From contig CANRCY010000044.1 in assembly GCA_947629225.1 (NCBI GenBank), forward strand, positions 1 to 10,023: DNA of 10,023 bases, read 5' to 3'. Position numbers and translations under genes: made by a program. The stretch's first letter is position 1. Each line of letters begins with the position of its first letter. The notes beneath the pieces are model-generated. The model was not told where the DNA came from. It was given only the letters and a program-made list of their open reading frames with translations, and searched no databases. Below are positions 1 through 7,059 of this stretch, piece by piece. This DNA comes from an uncultured Clostridia bacterium (GTDB lineage Bacteria > Bacillota > Clostridia > Christensenellales > Borkfalkiaceae).

Positions 1-238
1 CCTTGTCGCCGAGTTCGCCCGCCGCCTTCTTGATGGAGCGTTCGATGTTGTCGTTGGGCATGTTCGCCGCCTTCGCTTTGGCGATGACGTCCGCGAGCTT
101 GCTGTTGGTGGCGGGATTGGGATTGCCCTTTGCGGCGACCGCGAGCTCTCTGCCGATCTTGGTGAAGATCTTGCCTCTTGCGGCGTCCGCCTTGCCCTTC
201 TTTGCCTGTATGTTATGCCATTTGCTATGACCGCTCAT
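1..238 (-). CDS. yebC: YebC/PmpR family protein, N-terminal part (cut by window edge)
   Basis: The visible 79 residues begin MSGHSKWHNIQAKKGKADAARG and continue through IFTKIGRELAVAAK and NPATNSKLADVIAKAKAANMPNDNIERSIKKAAGE. This is the highly conserved N-terminal domain of YebC/PmpR proteins, which are usually about 240 residues, so roughly two thirds is missing beyond the left edge. The family was first annotated as transcriptional regulators. Its mitochondrial relative TACO1 is a translational activator, and recent work links bacterial members to relief of ribosome stalling at proline-rich stretches. The ATG at 238 is preceded by an AAGGAG ribosome site. The start overlaps the stop of the upstream methyltransferase as ATGA, so the two are probably co-transcribed and translationally coupled. 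The family call is certain; whether this copy acts on DNA or on the ribosome cannot be read from the fragment. Confidence 0.95.
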   Translation of the reverse strand, partial: MSGHSKWHNIQAKKGKADAARGKIFTKIGRELAVAAKGNPNPATNSKLADVIAKAKAANMPNDNIERSIKKAAGELGDK

Positions 239-978
239 ATTCCTTTCTCCTTGTTCTTTTTCAAAAAATACATCAAAACGCCCGCCGAGACAGCCGCATT
301 CAAGCTCTCGGTGTGTTCCCCCATCGGAATGCGCACCGCTTTGCTTGCCGCCCTCCGCACCTCTTCCGAAAGCCCGTTGCCCTCGTTGCCGATGCACAGG
401 CAGAACAGATCGGGCGGGGAATATCCGAACACGTCCTCGCCGTCCATGTCCGCCGCAAGGAGCGGAACGCCCTGCAATGCCGCGAGGATCTCTTCCCGCC
501 CGCCCTGCATGAGCTTGGCGAAAAACACGCCCGACATGCTTGCCCGCACGCTCTTGGGCGAATACGGGTCGGCGCAGTCGGCAAGGTACAATTCCCCGTA
601 GCCCGCCGCGACTGCCGTTCGTACGATCGCCCCCACATTCGCTGGGTCGGAAACGCCGTCGAGCAAAAGACAGCTCCTTTCGGGCGCGGCAAGCGGGAAG
701 GACGGGATTTTGACTTCCGCGGCGACGCCCTGCGGGGTCTTTTCGTCGCAGACTGCCCCGAACGCGTCCTTTCCGAGGGTGACGGTAGGGAGAGAATAGG
801 TCTCTCCCCCATAGTCCTCCCGCACCGCGAGACGGACGATCTCCATGCCGCTTTGCAGACACTCGCGGAGCATCTTCTCCCCCTCGACGAGGAAGGTCCC
901 GCGCGCCTTTCTCCCCTTTTTCTCTTTGAGGGAAGAAAGCTCTTTTACGACGGGATTTTGTTTTGACAGAATGACCAT
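235..978 (-). CDS. TrmH/SpoU-family (SPOUT) RNA 2'-O-methyltransferase, YsgA-like
   Basis: Predicted cytosolic SAM-dependent enzyme that 2'-O-methylates rRNA or tRNA; the target cannot be told from sequence. Numbered from the ATG at 978 (247 aa), the N-terminal substrate-binding part carries ILSKQNPVVKEL and FLVEGEKML. The SPOUT knot domain follows with motif 1 at about 107-123 (DGVSDPANVGAIVRTA, with its Asn and Arg), motif 2 at about 197-205 (GNEGNGLSE) and motif 3 at about 217-231 (IPMGEHTESLNAAVS). All three motifs are intact. A TTG at 987 is an alternative start: it has an AAAGG six bases upstream, inside the rplT terminator stem, whereas the ATG has no good ribosome site. I prefer the ATG because relatives begin close to the ILSKQNP segment. 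The gene follows rplT, as in other Firmicutes, and overlaps yebC by four bases. Expression probably depends on read-through of the rplT terminator. Confidence 0.93.
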   Translation of the reverse strand: MVILSKQNPVVKELSSLKEKKGRKARGTFLVEGEKMLRECLQSGMEIVRLAVREDYGGETYSLPTVTLGKDAFGAVCDEKTPQGVAAEVKIPSFPLAAPERSCLLLDGVSDPANVGAIVRTAVAAGYGELYLADCADPYSPKSVRASMSGVFFAKLMQGGREEILAALQGVPLLAADMDGEDVFGYSPPDLFCLCIGNEGNGLSEEVRRAASKAVRIPMGEHTESLNAAVSAGVLMYFLKKNKEKGI

Positions 979-985
979 TCTTTGC

Positions 986-1013
986 AAAAAAAGCCTTTTT
1001 ACAAAGGCTTTTT
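986..1013 (-). terminator. Rho-independent terminator after rplT
   Basis: On the minus strand the sequence reads AAAAAGCCTTT, loop GTAA, AAAGGCTTTTT and a run of T. This gives an 11-bp stem that begins five bases after the rplT stop. GC content of the stem is low (three G-C pairs), so termination may be partial. The T-run reaches the possible TTG start of the methyltransferase, so the hairpin must be read through for that gene to be expressed from upstream promoters. Confidence 0.8.
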
Positions 1014-1018
1014 ATCGC

Positions 1019-1369
1019 TTACAGCGCGGCTTTCGCCTTCTCGCAGATCGCGGCGAACCCTTCGGCGTCCGAGATCGCAAGATCGGAAAGCACCTTGCGG
1101 TTGAGTTCGATCCCCGCTAACGACAAACCGTGGGTAAGTCGGGAATAGGAGAGCCCGTTCATTCTCGCGGCGGCGTTGATACGTGCGATCCAGAGGGAAC
1201 GCATATCGCGCTTTCTCAGCTTTCTGCCGACGTAGGCATAGCGCAGAGACTTCATCACCGCTTGGCGGGCGATGCGGTAGTTCTTGCTCTTGCAGCCGAA
1301 ATAGCCCTTTGCAAGCCTGAAAATCTTTCTTCTCTTCTTTACGGCGTTTACGCCTCTTTTAATTCTCAT
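1019..1369 (-). CDS. rplT: 50S ribosomal protein L20
   Basis: The 116-residue product is a standard bL20: MRIKRGVNAVKKRRKIFRLAKGY at the N-terminus (the long basic tail that enters 23S rRNA during assembly), then SLRYAYVGRKLRKRDMRSLWIARINAAAR and the globular C-terminal part LTHGLSLAGIELNRKVLSDLAI. L20 is essential for early 50S assembly. In Bacillus subtilis and Escherichia coli it also represses its own operon by binding mRNA, which fits the long infC leader seen here. The start has a GGGAGG site nine bases upstream and lies 15 bases after the rpmI stop. It is the third gene of infC-rpmI-rplT and is followed at once by a terminator. Length and motifs are normal for the family. Confidence 0.98.
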   Translation of the reverse strand: MRIKRGVNAVKKRRKIFRLAKGYFGCKSKNYRIARQAVMKSLRYAYVGRKLRKRDMRSLWIARINAAARMNGLSYSRLTHGLSLAGIELNRKVLSDLAISDAEGFAAICEKAKAAL

Positions 1370-1384
1370 AGTCTTTAACCTCCC

Positions 1385-1585
1385 TTAATCCTTATAGGGG
1401 ATCATTCTCTTGACCGTGTCGGCTTGCGTCGGGGAGACGAGGACGACCTGGCGAAGGCTTCTCTTTCTCTTTCTGTTCTTGGTTTCCGCCTTATGGTTCT
1501 TGCCGCCGTGAGGTCTGTTGACCTTTCCGGTGCCTGTGAGCCAAAAGCGCTTTTTCGAACCGCTGTGCGATTTCTGTTTCGGCAT
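1385..1585 (-). CDS. rpmI: 50S ribosomal protein L35
   Basis: The 66-residue product MPKQKSHSGSKKRFWLTGTGKV...HKAETKNRKRKRSLRQ...MIPYKD is a typical bL35, a small, very basic large-subunit protein. The conserved MPKxKSHSGxKKRF start and the KNRKRKRxLR segment are both present. I chose the ATG at 1585 rather than an in-frame codon at 1600, because it gives the family N-terminus and has a GGAGG ribosome site eight bases upstream. It lies between infC (66-base gap) and rplT (15-base gap), the usual order in bacteria, and should be co-transcribed and co-regulated with them. Nothing unusual was seen in the protein. Confidence 0.98.
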   Translation of the reverse strand: MPKQKSHSGSKKRFWLTGTGKVNRPHGGKNHKAETKNRKRKRSLRQVVLVSPTQADTVKRMIPYKD

Positions 1586-1651
1586 ACCTTTATCCTCCAA
1601 ATTATGTTACTGAATTTATTTCTTCCGCCGCGCAGAGCGCATTTGCGGAAT

Positions 1652-2173
1652 TTAAGCCTGTTTTTTGGGCGCGAGGATCATGATGATGTTGCGCCCTTCC
1701 ATATTCATCGGCTTTTCGACGACGGCGATCTCTTGCAGACCGTTGCAGAAGTTGTTCATCACGTCTTTCGCGAGGTTTGCGTGCGCCATCTGTCTGCCGC
1801 GGAGACGGATAGAGACCTTTACTTTGTTCCCCGCCGTGAGGAACTTGGTCGCCGCCTTTGCCTTTACGGCAAGGTCGCCCACGTCGATCGTCATGGAGAG
1901 CTGGACTTCTTTGAGCTCGACGATCTTCTGGTTGCGCCTGTTCTCTTTCTCTCTCTTCGCCTGTTCGAACTTGAATTTGCCGTAGTCCATGATCTTGCAC
2001 ACGGGCGGCACGGCGTTGGGCGAAATTTTCACGAGGTCGAGGTCTGCCTCTTCGGCAAGGCGCAACGCCTCGCGCGGGCTCATCACCCCGAGCATCTCTC
2101 CGCTCTGCGAAATGACCCTGATCTCGCGGTCGCGGATCTCTCCGTTCATCTGCGTTTGATTTTTAGCTGCCAT
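1652..2173 (-). CDS. infC: Translation initiation factor IF-3
   Basis: IF-3 binds the 30S subunit, keeps it apart from 50S and checks the start codon and initiator tRNA. The 173-residue product has the N-domain (about 9-78) with the signature VPPVCKIMDYGKF at 55-67, a charged linker (KREKENRRNQK), and the C-domain with KVKVSIRLRGRQMAH at 117-131 and a normal ending ILAPKKQA. I chose the ATG at 2173, which fits the family length. The upstream in-frame extension overlaps the leader hairpin. The best ribosome site, GAGAGG, is only three bases from this ATG, which is tight. The start is ATG, not the rare AUU/AUC codon that gives IF-3 autoregulation in E. coli, so operon control more likely runs through L20. 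First gene of infC-rpmI-rplT. Confidence 0.97.
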   Translation of the reverse strand: MAAKNQTQMNGEIRDREIRVISQSGEMLGVMSPREALRLAEEADLDLVKISPNAVPPVCKIMDYGKFKFEQAKREKENRRNQKIVELKEVQLSMTIDVGDLAVKAKAATKFLTAGNKVKVSIRLRGRQMAHANLAKDVMNNFCNGLQEIAVVEKPMNMEGRNIIMILAPKKQA

Positions 2174-2327
2174 ATTCCTCTCAAACAGATAAAATTTAGG
2201 GGTCACTGCCAAGCGTGACCCCGAAGTTTCCGAAAAAACCGCGCAAAAATGCGCTTTTGTTTCCGTTTCCTATCGACCCGTAGAGCTTATGCTTTGCGGA
2301 GAGAAGGTTCGCTTCTGCTTTGACCAT
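2174..2327 (-). promoter_or_regulatory. Structured 5' leader of infC-rpmI-rplT, candidate L20 autoregulatory leader
   Basis: About 150 bases separate the predicted transcription start from infC. On the RNA strand I see, in order: a small hairpin AGAAG/CTTCT (2302-2316); a stretch with GGGTCGATAGGAAAC (about 2266-2280); a GCGCA/TGCGC hairpin (2241-2254) followed by GG and six T, which could act as an attenuator (2233-2258); and a perfect 8-bp GGGGTCAC/GTGACCCC hairpin (2199-2222) ending 25 bases before the start codon. Firmicute infC operons are known to carry an L20-binding leader (the L20_leader class) that controls premature termination. Position, length and structure fit, but I cannot show the L20-binding fold by eye. 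Confidence 0.5.
2199..2222 (-). other. Perfect 8-bp hairpin before infC
   Basis: GGGGTCAC and GTGACCCC form an uninterrupted 8-bp inverted repeat with an 8-base loop. On the RNA strand it is followed by TAAATTTTATC, a poor T-run, so it is more likely a regulatory or stability hairpin, or the last stem of the L20 leader, than a simple terminator. Confidence 0.6.
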
Positions 2328-2332
2328 GGACT

Positions 2333-2361
2333 ATGTTACCATTTTTTATGGAACTTGTCAA
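2333..2361 (-). promoter_or_regulatory. Sigma-A-type promoter for infC-rpmI-rplT
   Basis: A consensus -35 TTGACA (2361-2356) and a -10 TAACAT (2338-2333) are separated by exactly 17 bases. The predicted start is near 2326, giving a leader of about 150 bases. The -35 box begins only seven bases after the stop codon of the ABC transporter gene, so the operon has its own promoter but no visible terminator separates it from upstream transcription. Confidence 0.75.
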
Positions 2362-2368
2362 CTGTTTT

Positions 2369-4948
2369 TCAGCCCTTTTTTATGACATCTGCGGGGTCAT
2401 AGCGGGAAATTTTTCCGAGCGGAGCCGCCGTTCCCGCAAAGATCGCGCCGAAGCTCCCGAGCAGAAGCACGAGGAAGGTGAGCGGCGTATAGCCGAACAT
2501 CACAAGCCCGATCAGCTCTTCCGCCGCGGCGAAGATCGAATTGAGGACGGAAAGCAGTACAAGGGTGATCGCCAAACCGAGGACCATGGTGACGGCTGAA
2601 AGGATGAATGCCTGTGCGAAGTAAATTTTGGCGACGTCCCCCGCCCGCGCGCCGAGCGCCCGCAGAATGCCGATCTCCTTTCTCTGCGCGAGGATGTTGT
2701 AGGAGATGAGACTGATGACGATGAGCATGGTGATGAGGAACATGCCCGCGCCGACGGCGAGGAAGGCAAAGCCGATATTCTTTTGATAGGGTTCGGCAGA
2801 GTAGATGAAATGGGGATACTCTCCGAATTCGGCGGCGATCGCGTGGTCGTAGCGGAGCGCCCTCAAAGTGCGGTAGAGCCGCATTTCCCCCGCGTTTTGG
2901 GTAAAGAGGACGACCTTATACGGACGGAGCGAGACGGCGGCGGCGTCCCGCAGATCCTCGTCGCTGCAATAGAATGTGTTTACGACTTTCTCCTCGGGGT
3001 TCGGGGGGAGTTCGTCCGACGACGACATCCGCACGCCGACGATCCGATAGTCCCCGTCGAGGAGCGTTCTCTCTCCTCTTGTGACAAAGAGATGAACGAT
3101 GTTTCCGATATGCTTGGGCTGCCTTATCACCCGATCGTCTTCGATCGTCGTGCCAATGCTCAACCCGTCGTCGGGGAAGAGAAGGTTATACGCCTTCTCG
3201 CTGAGAATGACCTCTCCCTTTTTGAGGGCGATCGTTGAGGGGGCGGGTAAAACGTCCATTCCTTCGAAGAGAATTTGGTCGTAGTACATAAAGCTGTCCG
3301 TACGATAGAGCGAAATCCCGTCCCAGTGCAAGCGATCGTTGAGCACGACCGTGTGCGGATCGTTTTCATTGTCGATAAAATAGCAGGCTTCTGCGTTGCG
3401 GTTGGCAAATTCCCGCGTGGCAAAGACGCCCGAGGTGATGAATTTATCCAAAAAACCGAAGCGAAGCTCATAGAGCTGTTCGTTTTTGTAAGCGCCCTTT
3501 GTTCCCCCGAAACGTTCTTGATATTGCTCCCATGTGTAATGGGTGAAGCGTCCGTCCACCTTGCCGTAGTAGGGCTCGTAGCCCGTTCGGACTACTCCCG
3601 CGACCTTGTACAGATCGTGATACACCGCGCCTTCGGAATAGCTTTTGCTCTTCTCGACGATCGTCTTGCCGACGATCGAAGTATAATCGTATGTCTCATT
3701 GCTCAACGGAACAAGTTCCTCCCCTTCCCGCACAAAATGGGTGAGCTCAATGCCCGAATAGGGCTGTAAAGCGTCGTAAGTATTGCGAAACAGGAGTTCG
3801 AGTTCGAGATCGGCGAGATACACCGCGTCGTCCGTGAGTTCCATGGCGCCGTCATAGAGGGAAAAACCGATCTCTTCGAGTTGTCTGCGGCTTTCGATGA
3901 CCGTGACGTCGTAGGCGCTCGTCATATCGTCGTACTGTTCGAGATAGGTAATTTTATCGATCGCGTCTCGGAAATCTTCGTCGCGGAAGGTGTCGAAGCC
4001 CCCGATGTGCGAGCCGAAGTCTTCGGCGGAATCGGAATCCCGTTGCAAGAGCTTAATGGACGCGACGTCATTTTGGACGATGCTCTTCGAGATCGCCCGC
4101 TCCGCGTTGAAAGAGACGAGGGTCTGCGCAAAGACGAGCACCGCGATGGAGAGCGTTGCGACGAGGAAGGTCATGGCGCTCTTGAACTTCTTTCTGCCGA
4201 AGTTGCGCCAACCCATGCGGAAAGCAAGGAACGCGGGGAGATGGGATTTCACGCCGCGCTCCCCTCTTTGCGTCTCTTCCTCTCTCTTCTCCGCGCTGTC
4301 CGAGACGACGAGACCGTCTTTGAGCTCGATGATGCGGTCGGCGTACCGCTCGGCAAACTCCCTGTCGTGCGTGACGACCACGACGAGCTTTTCCTTCGAG
4401 AGTTCTTTGAGGATATCGAAGATCTCCTCGCCCGTCTCGCTGTCGAGGTTGCCCGTCGGCTCGTCGGCGAGGATCATTTCGGAGTCCTTCACGATCGCCC
4501 GCGCGATGGCGACGCGCTGTTTTTCCCCGCCCGAAAGTTCGTAGGGATAGCGCGTCTCATACCCTTTGAGCCCCACTTTTTCGAGCGCCTGCGCCACCTT
4601 CTCGTCGGTATTTTTGACGCTTTGAAGTTGAAGGGCGAGCGCGACGTTCCGTCCCACCGTCTCCTCTTCGAGCAGGGCGAAGTCCTGAAAGACGAACCCC
4701 GAAAAGCGGTTTCTGTAATCGTCGATCTCCTTTCCCTGCGGAACGGAGCCGAACACTTCGACGGTCCCGCCCGTGGGCGTGTCCAAAAGCCCGATGATGT
4801 TGAGAAGCGTCGTCTTGCCGCTCCCGCTCCTGCCGAGCAAAAAGACTGCCCCGCGGGAGGGAAGGGTGAGATCGACGCCTTTGAGCGCGTCGAACGGACG
4901 CCCCTTCTTAGTGCGATAGGTCTTGGTGACGTTCTTTAATTCGATCAT
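2369..4948 (-). CDS. ABC transporter, ATPase fused to FtsX/MacB-type permease
   Basis: An 859-residue protein with an N-terminal ATPase and a C-terminal permease. The ATPase (1-215) resembles the MacB/LolD/BceA class: Walker A GRSGSGKT at 39-46, Q-loop Gln88, signature LSGGEKQ at 138-144, Walker B ILADEP at 159-164, D-loop NLDS and H-loop His194, all intact. The first membrane helix is at about 258-280, followed by an extracellular domain of about 440 residues. Three C-terminal helices (about 725-752, 776-800, 822-845) carry the FtsX hallmark RKEIGILRALGA at 756-767. Such proteins usually act as homodimeric mechanotransducers or exporters for peptides, lipids or antimicrobials; the substrate is unknown. 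It has only a weak GAGG ribosome site and no clear promoter, and no neighbouring sensor kinase was seen. It lies between thrS and infC. Confidence 0.93.
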   Translation of the reverse strand: MIELKNVTKTYRTKKGRPFDALKGVDLTLPSRGAVFLLGRSGSGKTTLLNIIGLLDTPTGGTVEVFGSVPQGKEIDDYRNRFSGFVFQDFALLEEETVGRNVALALQLQSVKNTDEKVAQALEKVGLKGYETRYPYELSGGEKQRVAIARAIVKDSEMILADEPTGNLDSETGEEIFDILKELSKEKLVVVVTHDREFAERYADRIIELKDGLVVSDSAEKREEETQRGERGVKSHLPAFLAFRMGWRNFGRKKFKSAMTFLVATLSIAVLVFAQTLVSFNAERAISKSIVQNDVASIKLLQRDSDSAEDFGSHIGGFDTFRDEDFRDAIDKITYLEQYDDMTSAYDVTVIESRRQLEEIGFSLYDGAMELTDDAVYLADLELELLFRNTYDALQPYSGIELTHFVREGEELVPLSNETYDYTSIVGKTIVEKSKSYSEGAVYHDLYKVAGVVRTGYEPYYGKVDGRFTHYTWEQYQERFGGTKGAYKNEQLYELRFGFLDKFITSGVFATREFANRNAEACYFIDNENDPHTVVLNDRLHWDGISLYRTDSFMYYDQILFEGMDVLPAPSTIALKKGEVILSEKAYNLLFPDDGLSIGTTIEDDRVIRQPKHIGNIVHLFVTRGERTLLDGDYRIVGVRMSSSDELPPNPEEKVVNTFYCSDEDLRDAAAVSLRPYKVVLFTQNAGEMRLYRTLRALRYDHAIAAEFGEYPHFIYSAEPYQKNIGFAFLAVGAGMFLITMLIVISLISYNILAQRKEIGILRALGARAGDVAKIYFAQAFILSAVTMVLGLAITLVLLSVLNSIFAAAEELIGLVMFGYTPLTFLVLLLGSFGAIFAGTAAPLGKISRYDPADVIKKG

Positions 4949-5011
4949 AGTCGCCTCACACGGTCAGATTCACAATGATAACGGTTGAAGAGGGCAAATT
5001 TACTCAAAACA

Positions 5012-5036
5012 TTTCGGGTTTATCGGCTTTCCGAAA
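5012..5036 (-). other. Inverted repeat between thrS and the ABC gene
   Basis: TTTCGG and CCGAAA form a 6-bp inverted repeat around a 13-base loop, just beyond the thrS terminator. On the minus strand it is followed by TGTTTTG. It could be a weak second terminator or a regulator site for the ABC gene. The rest of the 4949-5039 gap shows no convincing promoter. Confidence 0.3.
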
Positions 5037-5039
5037 AGG

Positions 5040-5068
5040 AAATGCTCCCTCTTTGCGAAGGAGCATTT
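5040..5068 (-). terminator. Terminator after thrS
   Basis: Four bases past the thrS stop, AAATGCTCC and GGAGCATTT form a 9-bp stem with an 11-base loop. On the minus strand the tail is ATTTCCTTTT, which is imperfect; on the plus strand the same hairpin is followed by a cleaner run of T. It most likely ends thrS transcription and could also stop antisense transcription. Confidence 0.75.
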
Positions 5069-5072
5069 TTTG

Positions 5073-7028
5073 TCAAAAAATGACTTTTTCGTCGTTTTCC
5101 TTTTTGCAGAGGGCAAAGAAGTCCTCTTTCTTCATGGAGCCGACGTCCCCTTGACTGCGTTTCCGCACGGAGACGGTGCCCTCTTCCACTTCCTTGTCTC
5201 CCACGACGAGCTTATAGGGCACTTTTTCGTTCTCTGCGTCGAGGATTTTTCTGCCGATCTTCTCGTTGCGGAAGTCGGCTTCGGCGCGGAGCCCGAGGCA
5301 GTTCAGCTCCTCCGTGAGCGATTTCGCATAGTCCGCCGCTCTGTCCGTAATGGGGAGCACTTTCACCTGCACGGGAGCGAACCACAGCGGGAATGCGCCC
5401 GCGTACTTTTCAATGAGGAATGCGAGCGTGCGCTCGTAGCACCCGATGGACGAGCGGTGGATGACGTAAGGGGTCTGTTTGCTGCCGTCTGCGTCGACAT
5501 ATTCCATGCCGAAGGAATGCCCCGCCGCAAAGTCGATCTGGATGGTGATGAGGGTGTCTTCCTTGCCGAAGACGTTTTTGATCTGCACGTCGAGTTTGGG
5601 ACCGTAAAAGGCGGCTTCGTCGAGCGCTTCCACATAGTCGAGCCCGAGATCGTCGAGAATGACTTTCATCATCGCCTCGGTCTTATCCCACGCCTCGTCG
5701 TCGTCGATGTACTTGTCCGAGCCCTTTTTACGCCTCGAAAAGCGGAAAGAGACGTCCCCGCGCATGCCGAGACAGTCGAGGATATAATAGGAAAGGTCGA
5801 GGCAGCGTTTGAACTCCTCCTCCACCTGCTCCTTCGTGCAGATGATGTGCCCGTCGGAGAGGGTGAACTGCCGCACGCGGATGAGCCCGTGCATCTCGCC
5901 CGACGCCTCTTTGCGGAACTCCGTCGCCGTCTCCGAATAGCGGCAGGGAAGGTCGCGGTAAGATTTTAAGCCGTTCTTATAAATTTGGTATTGGAAGGGG
6001 CAGGTCATCGGGCGGAGCGCCATGATCTCGTCCCCCTCTTTCACGGGGTTGCCGTTCTCGTCGATGTCGCCCAAGATGAACATCTTGTCGCGGTAATGCG
6101 CCCAGTGCCCCGAAATCTTATAGAGGTCGCTCTTTGCCATGTTGGGCGTTTTGGTGATCATAAAGCCGCGCTTCGCCTCTTCGTCCTCGACAAAGCGGCT
6201 GAGGATTTGCAACATCTTCGCGCCCTTCGGCATGAGGATGGGAAGCCCCTGCCCCACGACTTCGCTCGTCATGAAGATTCCGAGGTCTCTGCCGAGCTTG
6301 TTATGGTCGCGCTTCTTTGCCTCTTCGAGCTGTTGCAAATAGGCGTCGATCTCCTCTTTTTTGGAGAAAGCCGTGCCATAGATGCGGGTGAGCATCTTCT
6401 TTTTCTCGTCCCCGCGCCAATATGCGCCCGTGATGGAGAGGAGCTTGAACGCCTTGATCTTGCCCGTGGAAGGAAGGTGCGGACCCTTGCAAAGGTCGGT
6501 GAAATCGCCCTGTTTATAGAAGGAAATGGTCTCTCCCTCGGGGAGGTCCTGAATGAGCTCGACCTTGTAATTTTCGTGATATTTGCTCATGAGGGCGATC
6601 GCCTCTCCGCGCGGCAAAGTGAACCGCTCGATGGGAAGATTGCTCTTGATGATGTTCCTCATTTCCGCCTCGATCTTGGGGAAATCTTCCATCGTGATCG
6701 GGGTCTTGAAGTCGATGTCGTAATAAAACCCGTTGTCGATGACGGGACCGATCGCGAGCTTCGAGGTGGGATAGATGGTCTTGATCGCCTGTGCGAGCAC
6801 ATGGGCGCAGGTATGGCGGTACACCCTGAGCCCCTCTTGCTCTTTTAAGGTGACGATCTCGAGCGCGTCGCCCTCGCGGAGCGGCGTGGAGAGATCGACG
6901 AGTTCGCCGTTGACTTTTGCCGCAACGGCGTTCCTTGCAAGTCCTTCCGAGATCGCCTTGGCGGCTTCCATACAATCTGCGCCGTCCGCAACTTCGAGAA
7001 GATCGCCGTTTTTCAGTGAAATTTTCAT
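5073..7028 (-). CDS. thrS: Threonine--tRNA ligase
   Basis: Cytosolic class II synthetase that charges tRNA-Thr with threonine. The 651-residue product has the full ThrRS layout. There is an N-terminal TGS domain (1-62). The editing domain carries HxxxH at 72-76 and CKGPH at 180-184, the metal-type motif that clears Ser-tRNA-Thr. The catalytic core follows with RPMTCP (zinc ligand Cys343), motif 2 RYSETATEFRKEASG around 363-377, the second zinc ligand His394 (SDGH), the third His524 (YVIHRSSIG), and motif 3 around 529-540. A C-terminal anticodon-binding domain (from about 553) ends the protein. All catalytic and editing residues expected are present. The ATG at 7028 has an AAAGGAG ribosome site eight bases upstream. 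Expression is predicted to be controlled by the T-box leader immediately upstream. Confidence 0.98.
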   Translation of the reverse strand: MKISLKNGDLLEVADGADCMEAAKAISEGLARNAVAAKVNGELVDLSTPLREGDALEIVTLKEQEGLRVYRHTCAHVLAQAIKTIYPTSKLAIGPVIDNGFYYDIDFKTPITMEDFPKIEAEMRNIIKSNLPIERFTLPRGEAIALMSKYHENYKVELIQDLPEGETISFYKQGDFTDLCKGPHLPSTGKIKAFKLLSITGAYWRGDEKKKMLTRIYGTAFSKKEEIDAYLQQLEEAKKRDHNKLGRDLGIFMTSEVVGQGLPILMPKGAKMLQILSRFVEDEEAKRGFMITKTPNMAKSDLYKISGHWAHYRDKMFILGDIDENGNPVKEGDEIMALRPMTCPFQYQIYKNGLKSYRDLPCRYSETATEFRKEASGEMHGLIRVRQFTLSDGHIICTKEQVEEEFKRCLDLSYYILDCLGMRGDVSFRFSRRKKGSDKYIDDDEAWDKTEAMMKVILDDLGLDYVEALDEAAFYGPKLDVQIKNVFGKEDTLITIQIDFAAGHSFGMEYVDADGSKQTPYVIHRSSIGCYERTLAFLIEKYAGAFPLWFAPVQVKVLPITDRAADYAKSLTEELNCLGLRAEADFRNEKIGRKILDAENEKVPYKLVVGDKEVEEGTVSVRKRSQGDVGSMKKEDFFALCKKENDEKVIF

Positions 7029-7059
7029 ATTTTACGCTCCTTTGCCACAGTTATGTCAC

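Noticed and set aside
178..966. Long plus-strand open frame opposite the methyltransferase
   Set aside because: It is antisense to a gene with intact SPOUT motifs, has no ribosome site or family-like motifs, and its openness follows from the GC-biased codons of the real gene.
1986..2212. Longer infC start at 2212 (GTG)
   Set aside because: It would add 13 residues encoded by the leader hairpin, has no ribosome site and exceeds the usual IF-3 N-terminus.
2233..2258. Plus-strand terminator reading of the GCGCA/TGCGC hairpin
   Set aside because: The hairpin has a T-rich tail on the plus strand, but no plus-strand gene lies upstream, so I treat it as part of the infC leader.
3881..4939. 352-codon plus-strand open frame opposite the ABC ATPase
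   Set aside because: Shadow of the transporter gene, whose Walker A, signature and Walker B motifs lie on the other strand; its translation is rich in repeated charged stretches with no domain.
5070..6848. Two long plus-strand open frames opposite thrS
   Set aside because: The minus strand encodes a complete ThrRS with all motifs; the plus-strand translations match no family and have no ribosome sites.
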